From contig JAANDG010000165.1 in NCBI GenBank assembly GCA_036852015.1, positions 1-64,000 of the forward strand: 64,000 nucleotides of DNA, written 5' to 3'. The notes under the pieces are model-generated. The model saw only the letters and a program-made list of their open reading frames with translations. It did no database searches and was not told the origin of the DNA. A program made the translations under genes and the position numbers. Below, in pieces: positions 25,166 to 44,000 of this stretch. Within the stretch, counting starts at the first letter, position 1. Each line of letters starts with the position of its first letter. Source of the stretch: Pelodera strongyloides (taxonomy: Eukaryota; Nematoda; Chromadorea; Rhabditida; Rhabditidae).

Positions 25166-27847
25166 ATTCCCAGTTTTGTTCTAATATATTATGTCAGAAG
25201 TCTATCTTCCTAAGTTGTGTGAGGTTATGTGCAAACCTGTATCAGTAGCGTGTAACGATGCCTTCAAGCCTTCGACTCTTATAATTCATGATTGCTTGCA
25301 TTTTTCGTTGGTGTTTAGGAAGCTAGGTATTGAGGTATTTCCAGTTCAGCTAGGGTAGGGAGTTAGAGTTGAAGAGATTGTGTCCTTTTTAGCTTTTTAT
25401 TTGAGCTTATTGTCAGTGACCCTTACAGAAATGATTATCCTTTGTTTCCATATTGCCTATGTATACCAACCGATTAGTATGCTTCAGTTTTTTCCGATTT
25501 CCATCAACATTAATGTATCAATTAAGATGTATAGGTTAGGTGTGATTGTAAGTAATTCGATTTCATTAGTTGTCATTGTCTTGTTTCTGTTTCTCATAGA
25601 AACACATGGTTTTTCCAGCGTATCCGTGTTTGTGATCGTATTCATTGTTATGTGTATATGAATAAAGTACTTGAGGTTACTTGATGGAGCACGATTCATC
25701 TCAGTACGTTAGTATTTAATGTTTTTATGTCCCTTGTTAATAGTCGTTAGTCGTTATACAACTTGAACTCCAGGGAATGCAAGGTGTTTCTCTTTACAAA
25801 TCGTATTCCTTGTGATTCCTTATGATAAGATTCTGTTTGTCTGCTGCCATGATGTCCCGTTCCTTCTCTTATTGTTAGCACACCCACTCACACGTGTTCC
25901 ATAACTGATCGTTAAATGCGTCGTGAAGTTAACGGTTATATAATCTTAATCTTAGTTTCCTTTGGGTTAATTACCCAATATTTCTTTTCATTCATGTGTG
26001 CTTATTACGAAAACTTTCAAGCGAGTCGAAATGCAGTATTCCGAACCCTTCCTTTTCAAGCGCTTGTATGTTTTATGCTCAACACTCTGTCCTCGAATTA
26101 CTTTTCACACACCAGGACTTATTCCTGCGAACGCCAGGTGACATCTTACAAGCATCAATCTGAAGAAAACTTGCTGAATACTAATATCACCTGAAACATG
26201 TAGTTTTGCCGGGCCGGGCCGCGGGCCCGCTCAGGGTGGTCTACTTACCGCAGCGGCCACCAAAATCCACTTATTCCTTCTTTGTTTACCATTCTTAAAA
26301 CACTAAGCCTGAGCGGAAAGGCATCACCTATGCGATAAGTTCGAAAATTATTTACCCTAATTGTTAGTTAAGACTACAGTAATTCGTTCGGGCACTGTTT
26401 AAATTAACTGCATAACTTATGCTTTTAGATTTTTGTCGTCACCCAATAAGTTTTCAAGTCTTCTATCTGCACAAATATTCTGTGTCTTTTTTTGGACAAG
26501 AATTGAACTCAAATTAGATTAAATCCACGTTTCGGTGTGTAGTTGGCTCAGCTACTTTGTATAGGTTATATATTTCTAGGTTTCGTATAGGTTTAACATG
26601 ACTCAATTTCACTTGTACATCTGTCCGCATTGAATATTTCTCGTGTGTGTGTATTCGGTTTCCTGTTGCGCTCTGTGTGTATATCCACGTGTGTCTCCCT
26701 GCAATGGCCGGTCATTCAATATGTGTTGGCACTAAACGTATTAAAACGAAAAAAAAAGAGAAATAATTTCATTTCGACCGCGAATTTGCTTTTGAGCTAA
26801 ACGTATTAATATGTTTTGGATTTGTTCAGTATTTTTGTAAAACAATTTTTCCGATAATAGTGAAAGGGGGTTATGGTTAGTGGTTTTTTTTCTTCTTCGA
26901 GGTTTTCGTTCGCCGTGCAGGTGCAGTTAGTCATAGCTTAGTTTTCGGTTCTTTTAAGTAAATGTGAAAAGGGCTCCGTTGTGTTTTGCTTCTCTTATTG
27001 GTAGGATATATATATATTCCACTGCAGGATATTTTCTGATCTTTTTGTAGATTTGTGTTTGAAAGGAGATAGGAAAAGGATTAGAAACGAGTTTTTCTCA
27101 TTTCAACGAGATTCGAGATTGGGAGACCGATATTTTAATTGTCTGTGAGCTAGCCATGTAGACACTGCGTGGACACAATATACTTGCCTCTTTTTGGTTT
27201 GTCCCAAGTTTCCAATGCAAATGTTTGATTTAGCTTCCTTTGTTGTATTACTGTTAATTGAATATGTTTTATTGTCGGCTAAATTATATCGAACTAGGTT
27301 TGCAGTACTGTACCTTTGTAGTGTTGTTACTCTTGTTTTTGTGATTTTATTCAAGTAATCATAAGTGGTTATCAAAACCTTTTCGAAGACAATCATTTTG
27401 TTATCATTCGGTTATCAATGCTTTATCTCTCATGTATTGTTGATCACTTACTTACTGATAATCACATTACATCATGATTATTATTTATTACTGCGTGATA
27501 CCGACATCCGTTTGAAAGTACATGTTAATATATACACATAATTGATAATTCATTATACTTTCCACTATTCCATCGGCCTTCTTGTTGAACTGAACATTCT
27601 ACTCTGTAGCGTTGGCGTTTATTTGAATTAGCGTAGACTATAAGTGAATGATGTTTCAAAGCCGTTTCTGGACTGTAGAATTCTTCAGGGAAGAATGATT
27701 TGCTAACACTTTGTAGAGTTAACGAAGGTGAAGCCTCACCTTTCCATGGGTATAGGATAGGGTTCCTACATTGAATTTCCTACTCGATGATTGTTCGGTT
27801 TTCTCAAATTGATGCTTATTATCCATATTCAAGAATTATCAATTCAG
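25166..27847. other. PEX11-GALE1 intergenic region
   Basis: 2.7 kb without recognisable genes. It holds the PEX11 poly(A) candidate (25661), a GC-rich palindromic island at about 26208-26240, GT-rich sequence near 26640-26700, and AT-rich DNA. The last ~120 bp before GALE1 resemble the sequence before GALE2, marking the start of the duplicated unit. Confidence 0.5.
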
Positions 27848-35844
<7,997 letters not shown>

Positions 35845-36526
35845 CCGCAAGAATGTTTATGCAAATTTGCTGTAAGTCAGTACTGTATCTGCATTCCCTT
35901 TCGTAATTATAGGGACGATGACCATACAGCGTTATGTATGTAGCTTGTGCTATAGATTTTGTTGAAGATAGTTACTGATGCTAGAAGCGTTTGAAGCCAA
36001 CTGATAACTTCCGCATATTTGTGATATGAATTGATTGTATGAAGTACCGCGAGTATTATAGTGCCTAGTTTGTTGCCTAGTCACCTATATTGCAGAGTTT
36101 TATGTACTAATAATATTTTATTTGAACAATGGGTAATTGTTTCCATCTTTCCAACTCGTTTTTTAGCGCTGGTTTTATTGTCATTTTATCACATAACATT
36201 CGTATTTGACGATTTTCTCAAACGTTGCACCAGAATTATTATTATTATTCCCGAATTGTAACCGAAGAATAAAAGTTTTTTTTTTGAAACTTTCCTTGGT
36301 ATGTATTGGAGCTGTCCGGTTCAGTTATATTTAATACTGTTTGTGAGTGAGCGAAGAATAGGGTAAATATATTGTGCCGAAGACGACGACAGCACCAGCT
36401 ACTGATTTAAAAAATCGCTGCAAGGGCGAACTCCTTTGTCATTGCAAACAAAGGTATACCTCACAATGAAACCAACTCGTTTTGTTAGTTAAAGCTCTCT
36501 GGTTACACCTTTTTTGGTTTTGTAGA
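35845..36526. other. GALE2 3' UTR and eEFSec upstream region
   Basis: Carries the GALE2 3' sequence homologous to that of GALE1, with AATAAA at 36268-36273. About 250 bp then lead to the eEFSec start. A TTTTGTAG acceptor ends one base before the eEFSec ATG. Confidence 0.6.
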
Positions 36527-39500
36527 ATGCGTTCCCTGAATGTTGGTATCCTCGGCCATGTGGACTGTGGAAAGACAACTCTCACCCGAGTACTGGCTAA
36601 GGTTGTCAGTACTAATGCAATGGACAAGCATGCACAAAAGGATGGAAGATATAATACTATCGATTTAGGGTCAGTTATCGTCTTGTAAATCATAAAGGTT
36701 GTTGTTTGGACTTAGACTGACTATGTGGCGGAAACCCGTTGTAAAGTAAATGTGCATGTAGGTTGTAACAGCAGAAATTTGTGAATTACGGTATATGTGT
36801 GTTGCATGATTATAGGCCCCCTTATTCCCGTTTGATACTTGACTAGGATCCTCAATTTAGAGAGTTTCGATGGGATAATCACGAGGTAGAAGTTTCACCT
36901 AAAGACCTCCCAGGTAGACATGTGAAGGTAGGCTCAGATCTAAGAACAGAAACCGGGCAGTGAAGAAGTGATAACATTTTCAGATTCTCGAGTCTGGTCG
37001 TGGGTGATTATCGTCTTGCTCTAATTGATTGTCCCGGGCACTCCTCTCTCATAAGAGCTGTGTTAGCGGCGTCTACGGTGAGGTCACTACGGTATATCGC
37101 ATAGATAGTTTTTGAGAGGGTTTACTGTAGTTATGTGTTGGCGGCGTTTACGGTGAGGTCACTACGGTATATCGCATAGATAGTTTTTGAGAGGGTTTAC
37201 TGTAGTCATGTGTTGGCGGCGTCTACGGTGAGGTCACTACGGTATATCGCATAGATAGTTTTTGAGAGGGTTTACTGTAGTTATGTGTTGGCGGTGTCTA
37301 CGGTGAGGTCACTACGGTATATCGCATAGATAGTTTTTGAGAGGGTTTACTGTAGTTATGTGTTGGCGGCGTCTACGGTGAGGTCACTACGGTATATCGC
37401 ATAGATAGTTTTTGAGAGAATTGGCTTACTGTAGTTATGTGTTGGCGGCGTCTACGGTGAGTTCACTACGGTATATCGCATAGTTTTTGTGAGAATTGAT
37501 TTACGGTAGTTAGGACTCTTGAAGTTTTCTGTAGTATATCTGTGTACTTGTGGAATGAGAGCATTACTTCTTCCCTGAAGTGCAGTGCATATAATACTAC
37601 TGTATTTTGAGGTGTTCGACATGGCGGTGGTTGTTGTGAATGCGCAGAAAGGAGTCGAAATGCAAACAGCCGAGCATCTCATCCTTACTTCACTATTCTG
37701 TCCACAACATGTGCTTGTTCTACTCAATAAAATCGATCTAGTTGATAAAGAGCAGGTGAGGATACTGTATTTTTGAATGTGGAACACTACTTATGGTATT
37801 ATGCATTATGGGCTCCGAGTTTCTAATGAACGGGTATATTTCTGTCCATTATGTCGCGATTCGATCCTTACCATAAGCGTCGATTACCTATTAACTCTTT
37901 TCCTTGAATGGTTACAGTATCATTAAGTTCGTGTTCCTAAGCCCTCGGCGTCTCACGTCGTGCGTGTTTAGGTTATTCTTAAGCTTCAGTCATTGTTTTC
38001 GTTCTCTTGTAGTTCTGTAAGTGCCTTCAGTGTACGGTAATGAGAGTGTTATACATTAACGATTTAGATCCCAATTATCACGGCCAAAACGTCCAAGTGG
38101 TTGAAGGCAATGGGAATGAGAGAAGACACTCCGATTGTGCCGGTTTCATTGACTGCAGATCCAGAGGTCAGACTGAATATGGATTTGGAGGTCTGCCTTT
38201 CAAGCCTCATTTTATGTGTTATGTATGTCAGGAGCAGTGCGTCTGATAAGGTGCACTGGATGCGATTCGAATCATCCTCGGACGTGCTTCTGTGTAGTTT
38301 AGGGAGCTGAGCGGAGTATTCTTGAGGCGGTTGAGAAGCAACTATACGTTCCGACACGACCGATCAATAGTCCATTTCTGATGGCTGTCGATCATTGCTT
38401 CTCTGTGAAGGGCCAGGGCACTGTGCTGACCGGAACTGTACTACAAGGACAAGTCAAGTAGGGTTTACAATATTTACAGCTTAATAATTGCAATTGCAGG
38501 ACGAATATAACTTAGTTATTTTGGTGTGCTCGTTCGAAAAATGTGCTTTGGAAGGTGCGTTCTTTAATAAGAGTGTGAAACATTCAGAGTTAATATGGAC
38601 GTCGAGATTCCATGTGTGATCGAGAAACGAAAAGTGAAAGAAATACAAAGTTGGAAGGAGAGTGTGAAACAGGTGAGCATTGATGTGATTATTATTTTTT
38701 TCGAAAAGAAGATTCAGATGTGATGGTATACATCTTTTGACGCATTGTTCTGTTGGTGTACCAGTAACCAGTGATGCTCTAGAATCTACATGTAGAGCGA
38801 GTTTTCATATGTCAAATTGGGCATCTCGTATCGACATTAAGATAGTTTCTTCATTCCTTGTGTCCCTTATTTTTGCTTGATATAGTGTGAAGCTGGAGAC
38901 CGATGTGCCCTTCGTATGTCCGACCTTCCCTCTTCGTCTCTCCACCGAGTGATGATCTGCCAACCTGGAACTCTGTCGCAAGTTCATAAGATTACGGCTA
39001 CTGTAGAACCGGTCAAGTTTTATAAAGGTTCGGATATTGTGTCTATTCAAATCGCGTATGTAATAACAGTTTTATGAAATTACCTAGCACTGTAATGAAC
39101 TCACGCGTGTAAGTGCGTGAGTTGAGATTTAGTTGATATGCTATGAGATAAGAATGTGTAATTCGTTGTTTAGGTCGGATAGTGACCGGTCGAAAGATTC
39201 ACATTTCATCTGGCTTTGATGTTGTCATGGCGGAATGCAGATTCCTACGGCCATGTGGGGTGGGTTTATGGCTTTTTTGAACTCCATGATTGTTTTTAGA
39301 ACTCCATGATGAAGGCCAGAAACCATATACACACATGTTGTCAACCAATCGGACTGACAATGAGTAGTTTGTAGTTGTTTCACGTTATCTTCATCTTATT
39401 CTTCTAATAATCCCAGGACGAATATGAGTATCTCTCTGCTATGGAAAATCCCTGTATAGTCCAACTGATCTTGGATAAACCGATCTATTCATCAAAAGGA

Positions 39501-40499
39501 ACCTTTTTCATCGCATCAACACTTGATCATCAAGGGAAGGGATGCAGGTAAACGGGAGTGAGAATTGGAGTGAGAAGGTGATAAGAGAGAGGGGAGAGAA
39601 CTATAAGCATGTCGATACAGTAGACTTATACAATGGTTATGTATAAGTCTACTGTATTGTTCTCTAGTCCTCTTTCGGATTCAGAATCCTGTGATACTGC
39701 TTCTGTCGATGGTCCCTACACTTATTTAAACCCAGGTTTTCAATAGAGAAATGATACGTATGAATGATAAATAGAGATTGAGAACACCATATAGCTTTCG
39801 TTCAGGTTTCCCTTCTACGGTACAATAGATGGAATCGACAGTGAAGGAGTTGAGAAGAGAACATTCTCGAGGCACGTGAGGGCGGGAACTGTGGAGAGGA
39901 TTGTCGATAGTAGGTAAACGTTGGGTGAAATTATTTTGACGGTTGGACGCTCATTTGTGGATGTATTCTGATGTTCATAACAACATACACTTCGTGCATG
40001 CAATGCGACCTGCAAGTAACTAATGATTTGCGTAACTCAATCGTTTGTGCATTTCAGTACTGTAATCGTGAAAGATTTGTTCAAAAAGGAGACAAATGTG
40101 GAAGTGTTCTTGAGAATGTCCGTCGTGTTCTCTACGGGTCAGGTCGGTTATGTGTAAGAGTTTTATATATGTTTTAGCATAAACGTATATCCAGTTGCTC
40201 ACTGCTCATTGTCCGCGCTTCGCTCCGTGTACTTGACTGGTAAATTATCTGATAATCTGATTTGTGTGATGTAGTGTCTGTGTCAATAAAGTAGTTCTGT
40301 TTAGATCGGTTCGATCGAGGGAAGTTTCGGTAAAAGTGGTAAATGTCGAGTGCGACTGAATGGAAATAGTGATGAAATTCAGAAGAGTATGGATGAAAGG
40401 AAGGAAGTTGTAGTGAAGCTGCACACGAAGAAGTACCACGATAAGAGGATCATTTCATATGTGCCCAGTGCAGAGGACCCAGCAAAAGAGGGGGATTAA
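36527..40499 (+). CDS. selb-1: Selenocysteine-specific elongation factor (eEFSec/SELB)
   Basis: GTPase that delivers Sec-tRNA to UGA codons of selenoprotein mRNAs. Twelve exons: 36527-36669, 36984-37077, 37612-37755, 38068-38166, 38303-38457, 38588-38672, 38886-39027, 39174-39259, 39417-39547, 39806-39913, 40058-40142, 40305-40499; 488 aa (human about 596). G1 GHVDCGKT (10-17), G3 DCPGH (63-67) and G4 NKID (118-121) are present. FLMAVDHCFSVKGQGTVLTGT marks domain II, and the C-terminal domain ends with IGSIEGSFGKSGKCRV. The switch-I stretch reads RYNTIDLGF where relatives have RGITLDLGF, keeping the Thr but not the Gly. The exon 3 acceptor (TTTTGAG) is atypical. Intron 2 is filled by a 75-bp tandem repeat that starts inside the end of exon 2. 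Presence of the gene implies the organism makes selenoproteins. Confidence 0.95.
37061..37500. repeat. 75-bp tandem repeat spanning an exon end and its donor
   Basis: Units begin at 37061, 37136, 37211, 37286, 37361 and 37440 with very few differences; the fifth carries a small insertion and the last is truncated. Each unit contains a copy of the last ~17 bases of eEFSec exon 2 followed by the donor GTGAGG (GTGAGT in the last unit), so the intron has six near-identical 5' splice sites. Confidence 0.95.
39615..39657. repeat. Perfect 17-bp hairpin in eEFSec intron 9
   Basis: ATACAGTAGACTTATAC at 39615-39631 is exactly complementary to 39641-39657, with a 9-base loop. It lies in the intron after eEFSec exon 9. 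No function is assigned. Confidence 0.85.
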
Positions 40500-41005
40500 A
40501 GACTAGGGAAACTGTTCTAGATAGAGATATATAATGCATTATTTATGGAAAATATTTAGGAAGTTAGTGATATGTGAAGTTGTTTATGAATTGTACTCTT
40601 TGTTTATTGGAATTTGATAGAACCTGTCCCTTTTGTGATTATTTTTCTTATTATCCTAACTTATTTTCTTATTATTGAGTGATAAGATTTACGGGTTGTT
40701 TATTTTCCTGTCGTCAAGTAAACTCTAAAGTATTAACCTGTGTATTTCTGCAAGCCTAGGGAGTGTATATAAATACACATGATATATTTTGAATTGCATC
40801 CGAGTTTGTACGTACATGAATTATATCGTTCTTTTAAACTTCTTGTTCCTCTCAGATGAACATGTAGTTCTCGTTGAATGGCTCTAAAGTCTAAATTCCT
40901 CCCGAGCAGGAACTACCGTAGTTCATCGTTGGGCCTTACACCGAAATCTCCGTAATCTACGTCTCTGGGTACTGTACCTTATTTTAATGACTCTTCACTC
41001 TTCAG
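40500..41005. other. eEFSec-MTRES1 intergenic region
   Basis: 506 bp with no coding signal and no canonical AATAAA. The short gap, same orientation, and an acceptor motif (CTCTTCAG) touching the next ATG are compatible with an operon-like arrangement processed by trans-splicing. Confidence 0.5.
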
Positions 41006-44000
41006 ATGAGTATTCGTGTGTGTTCTCTGCTCCGTACAGGTCCACTCTTCTTCTCTAACCCTCTCCATTCCTCTCAATGCAGAGCCTTCTCTCTCTCGGC
41101 ACCTTCATATTCTTCTGAGGGAATTGAGGATGATGGACTTCCCAAGGATTATAAGTTGAAGACGATTAAGGTAAAGAATGTACTATTGATTGATTTGTAG
41201 AAATTTGTAGAAGTAGAAATACGGTAAAAGGGGTGAATGGCATACTGTAGTAAAAGTAGGCAGTGTTCCTTGGAGTAAAATTCATAGGAATACGTTTCAA
41301 GAACCGACCGTTATACTGCTTTAAATACGCTTTAATGCCATTAATAATGATCCTAACAATTAGTACCTATTTCTGATGTTTATAATTTAGACTGGAAGCC
41401 GGCGTCTCGACACCTTTGTGAATCGGGCAGTGGGCAAAAGTAGCTCGTAAGTTAGAAACCAGATTTCTTACGTATTCTCCAGAAAGGAAAGATCTCACAT
41501 AACGGAGTATAATTCTCTCCCTTTCGTAATGTAATATGTAACGTATCCGGGAAGCTCTTTTGACTTGTGTGTGTATATGTTGACAACTTGTATGATAAAT
41601 TTGTCCTTGGGGTATTCTTACCAATTGAGCTATGACTTTTTTGAGTGGGAAAGAGAGAGAGAGAGAGACTTCTCATGTGGGTGGTCGTCTGTCTACTTGT
41701 AAAAATGATATATATTTGTGTTTTGAAGTTCCTAAGTCAGTGTTTCAACGCCCACGCCAACGACCTTTCGGTAGATCGTTCAAGGAAAAAGTTTAGCGAA
41801 AAAAAAGAGTGAAAAAGTTAGCTTTGCACGGATTGACAGAAGATACACTATGGTTGCTGAAACTTTGAGTCGATGTGCGAGAAGTTGCACCTTTCTATAG
41901 TTTGGGCTTTGAGTATGATAAGTTGAATATTATTCCTAATGACAATAATGCGTGTAATTGTTATTAATATATCATTGATTCAGTCAAGTGGAGAAGATGA
42001 TCCTCTCTGGAAAAGTGCGAGTAAATGATGAAGTCCATACGAAGAAATCGTATAATGTGAGTTGCCTTTTATGCAAATTGCATGGTTTCTTCACATGTGC
42101 ACGTGCGTAGGCTTAGGACATAGGCGGTGGTTCCATGTATATACAGTAAAATTTATTTGTTTAATAAAAAACAAATATATTTATACAAAGATAAGTCTAC
42201 GGAAATTCAGTTATAAATAATTTTTTGTCTTATTTATAAATTTTGTTGTTATTTTATATCCTAAGGTGTGTAAGTGAACCACGTGTCCACTGTACTAGAT
42301 TTTGTGTATGTGTACCCCACTCACTGACGTCATCGTAAATTCAGATTCTAAATAGAATAGCTCCCTGGTTGAATGCATTCTATACCCTTTCCCCCGTTTA
42401 TGTTATTCCCTGGGGAATCTTTCTCTACCACTTCCACATCTCTAGATCCCTCCTCTTTCGTACGTACTCTCATCCACTTTGCTCCCATCTTTCTCTCGGT
42501 CTCCCTTTCTGTCATCTCTCTCTATCTCTGTCTTTCGGTGCAATTACATAAAGAAATAAAATTGTTACAAATCAGGAAGTGAGTGAGTATAACTGGTAAC
42601 TCCCTACCAGCAGCGTTTCCTTGACTTAACTATCAAAGTACTGTAAACGTATGAAAACAGCTTACTGAAATGGGCATTTTTGTTTCAATTTTGAAATAAT
42701 CAGTCAAAATCGTACTTATGGAAGCGTTTCCCATAATCGTGTTTTTGTAATTCTCCAATTTCTGAGCAAGAAAGTTCAGCTGGACTTTTTCCGTGTGCCT
42801 GACCCCGTCCACCCCCCATATTCAGACTTCTTTTATGGTTGTGAGTGTGAGTTTCCAAACGAGAAAAAGTAATCAGAATACGTCAAAGAGACGTCCCATT
42901 TACTATCTTTTCCCTATAAACTTTGTCAATTAACTTGAAGTGAAGTGCTCACATCTGCGACCCCTTTTAAACTTTTAAGCAGTGTATTTGGGGAGGAAAA
43001 CTGTTAATCATTGACGCTTACGTAGGAACTTTAAAGGGATAATGATCAATTTTTATTGTTTTTGTTTCATAGGAATATAGGAATACGGAAATATCTATGG
43101 GGAAACCCTACGTATCGTATGTATACCCAACGGTGTTGTGCTGTTACGCTGTCAGGGTTAGGAACATCTAATTTGGTTTCGAACTGCTTTTTAATTCCTA
43201 GGTAATTAAACAATTTCCTGCCAGTAGAGGGCACCGAGTGATTATGTAATCTTATAAAGGTATGTTTAAGGTGCACTACAGAAAATGGTATCATGATAAT
43301 GTCTAAATGGATCTAAGGTTTGTTATCTAATTGTAAGGTAAGGCGAGTGAGTTAAAGAATATACGACTGTTGCCGTATAGAGGTGTTGGCCGTACTTTGA
43401 AAGTATACAAAACATTTGAGCTATTGTTACTTGAAGGAATCACATTCATCACATCTGCTGCAAGCTGATGGTACTTCAGTTAAGGTTATAAGCAGCTTGA
43501 CGCAGAGAAGCTGCTTTCTGTAGTAGGCGAGTAGGCCTTCGCATCTTGGACTCTGACCCTTATTTGGTGTTATCAATGTAGAAACTTCTTCTTCTTGCAC
43601 ATGGAAGCAAGCAATTGACTCGATAACTTTTAATTTCACATACCACGTGTCTCTCTCTCTGCTTCTTATTTTCTTCTATTCCCTGTTGTATGTCTCTCTA
43701 ATCTTCTGATGCTACCGTACTCTCTCTCTCTGTCTCTCTCGCTCTCTCTCCCCTCTTCTCTCTCCCGTCTTTCCCTGACACTTTCTTCAAGTAAATTACA
43801 CTCTCAACTACTCAGGTTAGGTTGGAAACCACACTTCTGAATGAACTTGGAAATTGACCGTACAACATCTAATTGAATGTAAACTCCACTTTTGCAAGAG
43901 AGAATTCAATTTCAAAGGGAAAATACTCCGGATTTCTTGAGTTAATCTTGAGTTAAAAGGTTGAAAATAGGCTACAAATTACGATAAGAGATCTAGCACA

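Noticed and set aside
25962..25978. TTGGGTTAATTACCCAA, resembling the core of the nematode SL1 leader
   Set aside because: It is a simple palindrome, the leader 3' end and donor are missing, and no Sm-binding site or SL RNA fold follows.
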